From Tethya wilhelma (taxonomy: Eukaryota > Porifera > Demospongiae > Tethyida > Tethyidae), in assembly GCA_964030475.1 (NCBI GenBank), contig CAXIPT010000012.1:606123-670122 (forward strand): a stretch of DNA of 64,000 nt. The letters are read 5' to 3'. The position numbers were made by a program, and so were the translations under genes. The notes beneath the pieces were generated by a model. The model was not told the origin of the DNA, did no database searches, and was given only the letters and a program-made list of their open reading frames with translations. Positions 22,213-32,560 of this stretch are shown piece after piece (the first letter of the stretch is position 1; each line of letters begins with the position of its first letter).

Positions 22213-25200
22213 ATGCATAAACTTTATGTAACTGCTATACTGAATCTTGCTCTAATAATACTAGCCAATGCTAACAAGAGATCATTCAAAAGTGCTGCTA
22301 TTGTTGTTACTCCAGGTCACAACGACACAATATGTCAAACAGTGGAATGCAACACCATTGACGAATTGATATACAGCATTTGCAAGAATGAAAATCTTTA
22401 CACAAACTTTCACATTCTGGATATCTTCTTTTTGCAAGGTCAGCACATCATCAGCAAACATATCTCCAGCAAATGTAAATCTTTAACACTTCAACAAAAT
22501 ATTTATGTTGGATTGAGCCCATTCGACGCATTACCTTCTGAAAATGAAAGCACAATGCCTGTCATTGAATACGATGGCTACTTCTCATTCGTCTTCAATG
22601 CGATTAATAGTTTAAATATATCAAGTATTATTTTCAAAAAGGTTGGTGGAAGAAACTTTCCTGGAAGCATCCAAGAATCATTGGATGGAGATACTACTCC
22701 TCAAAGCATTGAAATTTCACAATGTGACACAGTCTTAATTGAAAATGTTGTTGTAAAAGGAACTGGTATCAGTGCAAGTGAATGCAATGATGTTTTTGTT
22801 ATCAATACGAAAATACTGCAAAGCCCAAATTTCTTTAATTTGCATGTGTATTCCATCGAAATGTTAGCACTAATGAATTTTACATGCAGCTCTGTATCCT
22901 TGATTGCAACTAAAGCAAAAATTGAAGGTAAAGTATGGATTAAGGATAACATAGGCGAAGCACTTTCAGTAGATCAAGGGAGTCGTATCTCCTTTAATTC
23001 TGGTAGTGAAACAATTATTAGTAACAATACTTTTCTAGCTGGAACAAGTGACAGTGCCATTGTATCTTTTTTAGCAAATACAGTAGCATTTTTCTTTGAA
23101 GGCAGCACAGTAAGAATAGAGAATAACACAGGATCTGGATGTGGAGGTACAAAGTTGGTAAAATCATATCTGATATTTCAAAAGAACTCGAAACTTATCT
23201 ATTTGGGAAATATTGGGCAAGGAAATGGAGGGGCATTGGCAATGTACAGTGGGTCAGCGTTGCTATTTGTATCAGACATGGCTACAATAAAGTTCATTGA
23301 AAACAAGGCTAGTAAAAAAGGAGGAGCGATTTTCGTTGACGATTCAGATTACATTACAAATGGTCTTCCCACAGTTCCTTTAATAGCCTGTCACAGACAA
23401 GCAACTCCGTCTTTCATCTTTATCAACAACACAGCTAAAGAAGCTGGAGATGAAATATATGGAGGATGGATTGATTGGCCATTCAAATTAAGTGGACTGA
23501 TATCTGTGTTAAATCAACAGATACAACTAGGTTTTCTATGTGATACCGAATCACTTTTCTCCAATATCACAAAACGTGGGCTGTCAACCGTATCCTCTAA
23601 TCCAGTACGTGTGTGTATGTGCAATAATGGTTTGCCAAACTGCTCCGTAACAAACTATCAAACAATGTTATACCCGGGGCAGACATTGGAACTTGAGGCA
23701 GTAGCTATTGGACAAAGATATGGAACTGTGCCTTCAGCAGTACTAGCAAAATATGCCATTGATTCAGAGTCAAACACTGGAAGCTTTGTACAGGGACAAA
23801 ACATTCAAGCTCTAGAAAGATATTGCACTCAGTTATGATACACAGTAATGTCTTCAAATTCCAAAGAAGTCATACACTTGCAAACAGACAAAACACTAGT
23901 AGTACCACAACTACACAATGATACTTGCAAAGGATGTGTAGAAGGTCAACGGTCAATCTTGCTTGAATTAAATATTTTGTTTTCAAATTTCACTATCACA
24001 GCAGAGGTACTAGAATGTCCTATGGGATACTTACTTGAAGAAAAAAAATGTGTATGCCATCATAGACTAGTTGAAGCAAAAATCACTTGCAATTCAAGTA
24101 ACTACACAATCAATCGACCTCGTCCAATATGGATTAATGCTACTTATGAACATACTGAAAACAGCACAGAATATGATATTCTAATCCACAAGAACTGTCC
24201 ATTCGACTATTGTAAAAATAAAGACCACAACATCAACCTGAAGAGCCCCCAAGATCAGTGTGACTTTGATCGCTCTCTCATCCTCTGTGGAGCTTGCAAA
24301 AACAACTTCAGTCAAGTCTTTGGGACATCAAGATGTAAGAAATGCTCTAATCTTTGGGTACTGCTAATAGTTCCAACCTTCATCTTAGCAGGCATTCTAC
24401 TAGTGGTCTTTCTAATTATTTTAGATCTCACTGTCTCTATTGGAACAATCAATGGACTCATCTTCTATGCTAACATTCTCAGAGCAAATCAAGCGGTGTT
24501 CTTTCCAACCAAGCAAGCCAACACTTTCCTCAATGTCTTCATAGCTTGGTTGAACCTTGACCTTGGACTGGAGACTTGTTTCTATGATGGTCTTAATGCC
24601 TACACTAAAACTTGGTTACAATTTCTCTTCCCTCTTTACATATGGCTCCTGGTATCTCTCATCATAGTCTCCTCTCACTACTCCTCTAGAGTCTCTAGAT
24701 GGAGTGGAACCAATGCTGTACAAGTGTTGGCTACCTTATTCCTTCTCTCCTATGTCAAGCTACTTCGACTCATCATCACAGTCTTTCTATCTACTACCAT
24801 CACCTATCCTGATGGCTATACTAGAAGGGTGTGGCTTTATGATGGAAACATTGACTTCCTTCAAGGAAAACACATCCCTCTTTTCATAGCTGCTCTACTC
24901 ACGCTAGTCATCCTCACACTTCCCTACACTACCACACTCACTACAATACAATGTCTACAGAAACACAAGTCTTGCAAGCATGCTCTATTTTGGGTGCACA
25001 AATTCAAGCCCATATTCGATGCTCACACCGGTCCCTACAAGTCCAAACATCGCTATTGGACTGGACTGCTATTGCTGGTACGTGTGGTACTGTTGTTGGT
25101 GTTCACCATCAACCTCAGTGGTGATCCTTCCATCAACCTGCTAGCTATAACCATCACCGTACTCTGTCTCTCAATGTACTTCCAATTCATTGGAGGACCC

Positions 25201-25581
25201 TATCGATCAAAGATGATCAACCTCATTGAATTGTTCTTCTACTTCAACACAATAGCACTCTCAACCTCAGCTAGATTCAGTCTTAACTCTGAATCAAATT
25301 CAACCACAGTGACCACCGTATCCACAAGTATAGCATTCATGGCTTTCAGTCTGATTGTAATTTATCATGCTATAGAGAGAATCACTGAGACTAGGAGAGG
25401 GGCTAGACTCAAACACAGCATCAAGGAGAGAGTGATGGCGTGTGTGAGACAATCAACACCAACCTCTCTCACCATCATACTAAGGGGTCAACAGGCTACA
25501 CCGACTGATACTGTGTCTCACTCTTCAATTGAACTCAAAGAACCCTTACTGGCAGAGGTTGTACAAGTCAAAAGTGATTGA
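22213..25581 (+). pseudogene. Beta-helix/multi-TM receptor-like gene, copy 3, single in-frame TGA
   Basis: ATG at 22213 starts a signal peptide (MHKLYVTAILNLALIILANA). The ectodomain diverges from copies 1 and 2 but keeps SGCGGTKLVKS, GNGGALAMY, KGGAIFVDDSDY and FINNTAKEAGDEIYGGWIDW. The stalk and all hydrophobic segments follow. The frame is the same from start to end (1122 residues) except for TGA at 23836-23838, where the paralogues have CGA (Arg) in the motif L-R-YTVMSSN. That is a C-to-T change at a CpG. From about 24180 on the DNA is nearly identical to copies 1 and 2. It may be a very young pseudogene, a null allele, or a readthrough stop; the immediate context (TGA-TAC) is not a known strong readthrough signal. 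Confidence 0.8.
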
Positions 25582-26110
25582 ATTAACTACAAAATCATGT
25601 GTGAAACTTCAACAGTTATCTTTAACATGTATATAACTTTTATGCTACAGTTAATTGGATGTATGCAGTTGCAGTAACACAAAAAACTCTTATACAGATT
25701 TGCTTATTAATAAGTCATTACAAATAAGTATAACTGAAAGGCATGCTGATTGTAACTTGGTACTGTTTTTATTTTTAAACTACACTCAGACCGGATAATT
25801 TTGCCTATTAATATTTTTACTTTCAACCAAATATTATAATAGACTACCACACTCGCCCCATCTGGTACAGTACTGATCTTTATAGACTTACCAAGTGTAT
25901 GTATAACATAGTAGTCCTGGAGGCAATAGCTGAGGATTATCAGTCTGCAAAAGTGTACCTTCACCCGCCTCGATCTAATGGTGATCGGGTGCAGAGATCA
26001 TAGAAAAGGGATGATGAGGAACCCAGACATGTCCCCTAGAAACAAAAACAAAAAAGAATGAGAGTGGGGTTACCTAATTTATATATAAGAAGGTTTTAGT
26101 AATTCAGTTA
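25582..26110. other. Intergenic, no clear gene
   Basis: 3' flank of copy 3. A minus-strand stretch near 25885-25940 has an acceptor-like and a donor-like edge around about 18 open codons, but no neighbouring exons support it. Confidence 0.3.
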
Positions 26111-26775
26111 GGGTAACTAGAAAATGCGGAAAAGCGGAAACGGAAACGGGAATGGTATTTGTGAAACAATGACTATCACTATCAGTTTAAGGGGTCGGTT
26201 GTATTGAACAAATACCATAATTATTAAAGAACTTTGTTACGAAAGTGAACACTGAATATTAATCTCTGCATCAACACATTTCTTTTCCTACAGAATCATG
26301 AGAGGAACTCACACTGCATGATTTGTAAAACAATATTATCATTGAGTGCATATCTGCATTCAATTTGATTGCTTTGCTGGCACAGAGTATTCTGGGCACT
26401 ATGATGAGCAACTTGTCTTAACTTTATGCCCAGTAAGATTGATTCAGTATACTCTACATCTGTGTGTTGACTCATTTTACATATTAATAAGGCAAAAGAA
26501 TCATAATTTATTGTTTCAAGTACCAACTGGCCTTCAAAAAAGAGTGCCTCATCACAGCGTAGAGCCATATAGATTCTAAGCTCAAGTGTCCCCTTAAAAT
26601 GCAATCACAGTACAATAAAGTAATAGACGCTACCGCTACGAAACTTACCAACACTTTTTGTGCTTGCATCTTAGCACAATCATGCTATTTGACAACTATT
26701 TTCCGTTTAAGCGCATGCTATTTGATAACGATTTCCCATTTCCATTCCCGCTTTCCCACGTTTTGCACTTACCTG
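26111..26775. mobile_element. Inverted-repeat element (MITE-like)
   Basis: The left arm 26111-26155 (AAAATGCGGAAAAGCGGAAA, then CGGGAATGG) is the imperfect reverse complement of the right arm 26731-26775 (CCATTTCCATTCCCGCTTTC, then CACGTTTTGCA). About 665 bp, with no transposase. Target duplication not identified. Confidence 0.5.
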
Positions 26776-27080
26776 TATTTCAGTGTTTCAGTGATGAATC
26801 CTATCCCTTACTGTTTAAAAATTAAGGCAGCCTTAACTACAATAAGTAGAGATGCTGTTCAGAAACATGTCAAAGATAATCTTACTAAACGAGGGTCACT
26901 CTTAAGATCCACGTTTTCCCATCAATATCAAGAAGGGGGAAATAAGTGTGGTTCCAGTGGAGCCGGAGGGGTAGGATCTGCAAAACGATTCAAAAAATGT
27001 CAAGCATGGAAAGGAGTAGGATTATAAGATTATTCTATAATAATATTTGTAAAAAAAAATCTCCTATACTGTTTGATCAT

Positions 27081-27245
27081 ATGCAACTACACAAAGCACC
27101 TCTTGCTAGAGACATATGAAATTTGCAATTGACTGCATGGCCATTTTGTCAAATTTTGAGAATTAATAGGTAGAGCTTCTTAAAAGTATGCAAGTTAAGA
27201 CTGTTTTGTTCCATTTCTCCAAAATATCTGAATTTTTTCCTTTGG
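27081..27245 (-). repeat. Inverted copy of the region upstream of receptor copy 3
   Basis: The reverse complement of this stretch matches 21995-22165 (AGAAATGG-ACAAAA, CAAAATTTGACAAA, ATGCAGTCAATTGCAA, TTTCATA, GTGCTTTGT). It sits immediately before a receptor fragment that itself is in forward orientation, so the two parts were joined by an inversion or by insertion of a repeat. Confidence 0.5.
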
Positions 27246-27885
27246 AAAATTGATAGTCTTACAGACAGCAACCATGCATAAACTCTATGTAACTGCTATA
27301 CTGAATCTTGCTCTAATAATACTAGCCAATGCAAACAAGAGATCGTTTAAAAGTGCATGCACTATTGTTATTACTCCAAATCACAACGACACAATATGTC
27401 CAACATGCAGTGGAATGGAACACCATTGACGAATTGATATACAGCATTTGCAGGATTGAAAATATTTTTACTAACTTTCACATTCTGGATATATCTTCTT
27501 TTTGCACAAGCATATCTCCAGCAAATGTAAAACTTTAAGAATCCAACAGAATAGATATGTTGGTATGAGTTCTTTGAGATATTACCTTCTAAAAACGAAA
27601 GCACAAGGCTGTAGCATTCCTGTAGCGTTAACCAAAACATAATTTCTAAAAAGGACACGGTATCAGTGCAAATGAATGCAATTGTGTATTTCTATTAGCA
27701 TTAACCAATTTTGCTCTGAATCCTTTATTGAAGTTAAAACAAAAATTGAAGGTAAAGAATGGACTAAGGATAACATAGGCGAACATATATATCTACGTTT
27801 TGAGTGTTGCAAAGTGTCCAAATGGATGTATCTTTTTGACAGATAAAATCTGTAGACATACTAAACTACTAAATTAAACATATAA
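27245..27885 (+). pseudogene. Internally deleted relative of receptor copy 3
   Basis: GATAGTCTTACAGACAGCAACC and ATG at 27274 are nearly identical to the start of copy 3, giving the same signal peptide. Frame changes begin near residue 50. The homology continues patchily to KIEGKEWTKDNIGE (about 27740-27782), then jumps to the stalk motif ECPNGC-FLTDKIC (about 27810-27860). Most of the beta-helix is deleted and no membrane half remains. Confidence 0.72.
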
Positions 27886-27935
27886 TTAACTGTGGCTTGA
27901 ACCTGGGTGTATTGATCTACGGAGCCAGTGTAAGG

Positions 27936-27991
27936 TAGCCTCGTTCCCAGGCTTTCCCCTTAATTTAGGGGAAGGCCTGGGAACGAGGCTA
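27936..27991. mobile_element. 56-bp palindromic element with 9-bp target duplication
   Basis: The element is almost only two arms. It begins TAGCCTCGTTCCCAGGCT and ends with the reverse complement; the arms are about 27 bp with one or two mismatches and almost no loop. It is flanked by the direct repeat AGTGTAAGG at 27927-27935 and 27992-28000. Its outer 18 bp are the same as those of the 856-bp element at 29184-30039, so both belong to one family. Confidence 0.8.
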
Positions 27992-28068
27992 AGTGTAAGG
28001 TCAGTTTAAGTTGATAAAAACTTTTCTTTGTTGCGTTAAGCACAAATGTTTTTTGTATACAGACTGAC

Positions 28069-28078
28069 TATATATAAG
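28069..28078 (+). promoter_or_regulatory. TATA-like box
   Basis: TATATATAAG about 35 bp before the ATG at 28113. The spacing suits a TATA promoter with a very short 5' UTR. Supports, but does not prove, the small gene below. Confidence 0.35.
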
Positions 28079-28112
28079 CTACTTTATTGAGACTATTGCA
28101 AAGAGAAGAGTT

Positions 28113-28167
28113 ATGCAGGCTTCTACATTCCTCTACACTGCCATATTCCAGCTGATTGTCTTGCTTG
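28113..28167 (+). CDS. Candidate first exon encoding a signal peptide
   Basis: ATG at 28113 encodes MQASTFLYTAIFQLIVLL, a convincing signal peptide. A consensus donor follows (G|GTAAGT at 28168), leaving phase 1. A TATA-like box lies 35 bp upstream. No downstream exon of matching phase could be fixed: the open stretch at 28320-28457 begins in phase 0 or 2. If the donor is not used, the frame ends after 36 codons. The product is unknown. Confidence 0.35.
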
Positions 28168-28319
28168 GTAAGTCAGATTTTTGCCATTACCACTGGTCCT
28201 TTCCATGTATAGTGAACACATAATTATATTTGTGACACTACACTCGAACGACAAGACACGCAACTTTTTTTATAGCATTTATTCAGGACCATCTTTACCA
28301 GAGTTTTAAACACATGTAG

Positions 28320-28457
28320 TTCATCAAAGAAAATTTTAGCTTTGAATATGAGACTCGGTACCACTGGCATACTCTTGCACAGCTAGGCACTTGGCTGGCT
28401 GAGGTACAACTAACCACATACTATGAGCAAGTATCCACACAACAAAGACCACTGTAA
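28320..28457 (+). CDS. Candidate terminal exon, unknown product
   Basis: After the acceptor ATGTAG at 28314-28319 a frame is open for 45 codons to TAA at 28455-28457. It contains FSFEYETRYHWHTLAQLGTW and AEVQLTTYYEQV, with unusually many aromatic residues and no low-complexity bias. It may belong with the signal exon at 28113 through a missed middle exon. Phase does not match a direct join, so the link is unproven. Confidence 0.28.
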   Translation, partial: FIKENFSFEYETRYHWHTLAQLGTWLAEVQLTTYYEQVSTQQRPL

Positions 28458-29183
28458 TGTATACTGCTTCCTCTTGTATAATTATAGCATGGCTAGGTTG
28501 CACAATAGTGCACATGATGAGCAGTTACATGCAGCTTTCTATAACTTACAGTGTATGTGTTAACCTACTCAGTGTAGTTAGGATGGCTCAAAAAGCAAAC
28601 CCTTTCTTGTTTTGATTATACTCATGATTAGAAGACCAAATTTGGTAATCATCGTATTATTTATGTATATGACATTCTTAATGAAAATGAAAACCAAATC
28701 ATGTTTGTAGGCGTGGCTAGATCCTTTTGAAAATGAGGGATGTAAACGCTCATTGCAGAAGGTCAATTTTTGTTTGCAAGTAGTACTTAACCATAAGATG
28801 TCAGATCTGCCTGGAAAATTTGGTACCCTTTGGTTGCTAGAGAGATATAGCTATATTACACATACATAATTAGGTGTGTAATATTTGGAAACTGGTATAT
28901 TTTAAGCTCCCCCATATCTGCTTAACTATGTATCAAGGACATAATAATTATTATGTTGATCAAATGGCCTTGGATAAATAACATTAATTATAATATCGGT
29001 ATCATGTGACCTTCAGGGGTGGGGCTAGAAGATGGCCACTTAGTAAACCTCGCAAAAATGAGGGATGTAAATGGTGGTTTAAATATAATGTGGTCATTTG
29101 GTAAATATCTAATGTTCCTTCAAAAATATGTAAACCACATTATCCACAATATTAACCTGTTTAAAAACGGAGGCAGCCTTAAC
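28458..29183. repeat. Spacer ending in a family B repeat
   Basis: 28458-28980 shows no gene. 28981-29183 is a family B copy (ATCATGTGACC, GGTCATTTGGTAAATAT, GGAGGCAGCCTTAAC) interrupted at 29183 by the inverted-repeat element that follows; its last bases resume at 30040. Confidence 0.45.
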
Positions 29184-30039
29184 TAGCCTCGTTCCCAGGC
29201 TCCCCGCCTACCTTACACGTAAGGAAAGAGGGAGCCTGGTCGCTAATCTCACGTGAGCCTATATAAAGCATAGACGTGTGCTAGACAGGTGAAAATTGAA
29301 CGTGGGCAGGATACAAAACTACGTAAATTTGTGCAATTGCATGCCCACGCAATTCTTTTTTAGCTAATTAGCTAGCTCAGTCATAGAAATTACTACACTT
29401 ATGGCCCAGTAGGTTATAGATAGATTATATGGACTCCAGGAGTGACTAGCTGTGTCAATGGTTCTGTACAAGCACACAGAAATACAAATAAACTCAGAAG
29501 TCTTGATGCCGGCGTTTTTCTCAATCTCGTTGCCTGATACGAGGAGCTGACTGGTTCCCTACCACAGAATAAAGCCGCCGCTTCCCGATACCAACGGAGT
29601 GGTAGCTCAGACAAAGACAAAGATGACAGACGCTTAGTGTAACTATAGCTAACACATTTTATTTTGCTGGTAAACCCTTCGCTTCTCAGCTGAGGCAGCG
29701 GTTGAGATCGAGTGTGCAAGACTGTCCAGCATCCGTCATACCAGCCTCTTATGAAGTCTCCTGAGACAAGAAAACTGTTGTAGCTATTTCTTTCAACCTT
29801 TCGCTCCATGGCTAAAGCAAATAAAGATCGACTTTTAACTCTCCAGTAGATAAAATTCTACGGTACTAAGTACTAGCTCTGAAACAGAAAAAACACCCGC
29901 GTAGGCGGACTAGGAACTGCGTCATATTATGGAATGTTTCACCCACACAATTATTATTTCCTTGGCTCACGTGAGATTAGAGACCAGGCTCCCTCTTTCC
30001 TTACGTGTAAGGTAGGCGGGGAGCCTGGGAACGAGGCTA
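29184..30039. mobile_element. 856-bp element with 76-bp terminal inverted repeats and 9-bp target duplication (Mutator-like size class)
   Basis: 29184-29259 and 29964-30039 are reverse complements over 76 bp with one mismatch; they begin TAGCCTCGTTCCCAGGCTCC. The insertion duplicated AGCCTTAAC (29175-29183 and 30040-30048). The uninterrupted site is preserved in the family B copy at 9871-9893. Long inverted repeats and a 9-bp duplication fit Mutator-like (MULE) or similar elements. No transposase is present; the 131-codon minus-strand frame inside has no recognisable motif. Confidence 0.82.
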
Positions 30040-30328
30040 AGCCTTAACTACACTGAGTAATCCCTCAGCTGAGGATCTTTCTAAAGTCCTAGCTATACAC
30101 AATAATAATTATAGCCAGCTAGTTCAAGTTATTTTTAGTAAACTACAAATATAGTGAGTTCTAAAAGTATAAATTCATTATAGCCATATGCAGCAAGCAT
30201 TAAGTTACAATTTGTAGTAAATTACACTAGATTATTTGTACAGTATTGTTGTGGTATAGTCTTTGAACTGTTTTAATTTGTGTCTTGATACAATAGATAT
30301 GAGGCCTAGGCCAGCAGCCCTGCGCATC

Positions 30329-30336
30329 TATAAAAG
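30329..30336 (+). promoter_or_regulatory. TATA box
   Basis: TATAAAAG, a consensus TATA box, 110 bp upstream of the start codon at 30447. It follows a GC-richer patch and precedes an AT-rich leader. Probable core promoter of the five-exon gene. Confidence 0.5.
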
Positions 30337-30446
30337 CATTATAATTATTATATACACACTTATATAAAATTGGTGGTGAGTATCATTAGCAAACTCTTGT
30401 CTCTACTTCAAGCTAAGACTCACATTATTATACATCTGGAAAAAAT

Positions 30447-31427
30447 ATGAAGCTGATTGCAATTATCTGCATTCTGCTAATCTGTGGATTTTCACAAGCA
30501 AAGCCAAATCCTGATCCGGAACCATCAGTTTCACAAGTAAGAAACCAATTGAGAGTTTGTCAACAAACATTCATATTGTATGACAATATTTTATGCATGC
30601 ATGCATCAAGTGACTATTAGTGCATGCTTTATAATTTAAATTGTCACGGTACAGCAAGAAGATGGAGATGTACGTGTACATAAGTTTTTGAAAACCTTAT
30701 TAGGCACAAAACAACAGCAGGTTAGGCCACTTAATTAAGTGATACTGTTGGACATGCATAAAGATCGCCATTCTTAACTGAAATTTATAAATTTATCTTA
30801 ATTGGTGCATGCAGCCCAAACAGCAGGAATTCGGTGATCGCAAACGGCACCATGCAAAAGCAGAATCTGACAAGGTCACTATAAACTACAATGATAGTAT
30901 ATATAATTATAATATTTATTTATATATATTTTGCATGTTCAATGATTAATATTATTTAATGCATAACAGGCTAAACAACAGTTGAGGTTCAAAACCCACA
31001 AAAAACCAGGAGCTAAAAACGAAGTTGATGCTCAATTCTACGACAGCTACTACTATCCCTTTGATTACTGGGATTATTATGACTACTATGATTACTATGA
31101 TTACTATGACTATACTAATTACTGGGATATCCTTGATGATCTGTGCAGTTTCTACAAATCAGATAAAGCCATGGCTAAGCAGCAACATAAGAAGAAACCC
31201 AAAGCTGCAGCTACAAGGCAGAGCGTAAGATCTATGTTTAACTTAAGAAATAAATATTATAATTACATACATTTTTCCTTTGTATATTTACACACAATTA
31301 TATGTATAATCATATACAGTCGGTGCTGAATATGGCAAAGCAGCGCTGTTATTCTGGCTGTGAAAAGCAAAATTATTATGATGAAGACTACTGCAAGGCA
31401 CAGTGTGATAAGGCAGCTGGCCGCTAA
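30447..31427 (+). CDS. Small secreted Tyr/Asp-rich protein, five exons
   Basis: Exons 30447-30536, 30655-30720, 30815-30874, 30970-31224 and 31320-31427 join with every intron in phase 0 and give 192 residues. Introns are 94-118 bp with GT-AG ends. Residues 1-18 (MKLIAIICILLICGFSQA) are a clear signal peptide. A basic, Gln/Lys-rich stretch with a dibasic DRKRHH site follows, then a run of DYY repeats with Trp (31067-31124), and a C-terminal four-cysteine motif C-x3-C-x10-C-x3-C (RCYSGC to CKAQC). The architecture suggests a secreted structural, adhesive or peptide-precursor protein. I recognise no family. The repetitive middle and short exons explain why it is easy to miss. Confidence 0.72.
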
Positions 31428-31614
31428 TCATATGGCAGCTAGTATTAATTTTATTCGTTGGACATTGTCTTGTGCAGGCAATTAATATAACTGAACACTT
31501 AAATCTAATTGTAGATATACTACTGTGTGTTACTATGGGTATAGTAATAATTTCATAAACATGACTCAGCAGTGTAGGAATAGGGAGCGCTGTAAAATGT
31601 AAGAACTTAAACAA

Positions 31615-31985
31615 GTCAATATAAAACTCAAGAAGGTAAGCACTTGCTAGTAGATAGGTAGATTCTATGGTAAACCATAAAGGTGGGTTCACAATATCCG
31701 GTGCTACATCACAAAATACTACTTCACATTTGGTGATCGAGGCAACGCAACGCATTGACGCATATTTAGAAAATTGGTCCAAATGTACACTTGATATGCT
31801 GCATTCCGGGGTATCTATGCACAAATAGTTTTTACGCAACACAACAGGTAATACTGTGAACAGACTTTAAGCTCCAATAACTAAGAGAAGCCTCAAAATA
31901 AACTGCATATGACTTTTTTCTAGGGTAGATTCGATAATTCAGTAAAACATTCATACAAAGTTTGGAAACCACCATTGCTATCCTA
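31615..31985. repeat. Family B repeat copy with a nested short element
   Basis: ACTCAAGAAGGTAAG and the part after 31870 match 21370-21560. Between them, 31687-31866 starts GTTCACAATATCC and ends TACTGTGAAC, a short inverted terminal repeat, and is absent from the 21 kb copy. This suggests a nested MITE of about 180 bp. Confidence 0.45.
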
Positions 31986-32389
31986 GCCATGCATGTTTCC
32001 AGGCTCCTCCTTCACAAATATTTTCCATGAAAATAAGGAGGGAGAGAGCCTGGTATCATGCAAGTATCACATGCGTGACATAGACATTTCTGAATATGCA
32101 TTTGCATGCAATCCAAATTAATATTCCTGAGAGTTAGTGTGAGCAGGACAGAATGGACAAAAACACTTGAAAAAATTTAAACAGTTGTAAGCTTGTTTTA
32201 ACCTTTTTCAGCTGGTGAAGACCAAAAAATTATCCTTCTGCTCAGTATTTGTGATTGCTAGTTTGTCTGCACGTATTGTTGGGGGCTGACTCAATGATTG
32301 AGACTGAAATCTGAACTGAAAAGGCTGATAAATGAGGCTAGTATTTATGTTCTGCCGTCAAATTGACATTCATTATAGAGGCTACTAAG
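31986..32389. other. Spacer with a small palindrome
   Basis: 31990-32055 contains CCAGGCTCCTCCTT, facing AAGGAGGGAGAGAGCCTGG, a diverged relative of the inverted repeats at 29184 and 39729. No gene seen. Confidence 0.35.
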
Positions 32390-32560
32390 TGTACAAAAGT
32401 ATGGTACAATACCTTCCACAGTACTAGCTGAATATATAACAGCAGACATGACTAGAGACAATGAAGAGGCATATATTCAAGACTTCAGCATTAATTCAAT
32501 CTGTGTAGAGAATCCAAAGGATTGAAACATGGTACAGAATCACGGATGAACCAACACATA
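32390..32560 (+). pseudogene. Short receptor fragment (distal ectodomain)
   Basis: QKYGTIPSTVLAEYITAD, then QDFSINSICVEN, aligns with GQRYGTVPSAVLAKYAID and what follows in copy 3 (near 23715-23830). It ends in stops after about 45 codons. No membrane half remains. Confidence 0.6.

Noticed and set aside
29414..29809. 131-codon minus-strand open frame within the 856-bp inverted-repeat element
   Set aside because: No motif, no transposase-like residues, and it lies wholly inside a non-autonomous element; likely chance.
31288..31842. 184-codon minus-strand open frame
   Set aside because: It overlaps the last coding exon of the small secreted protein and a nested repeat on the other strand; composition is not convincing.
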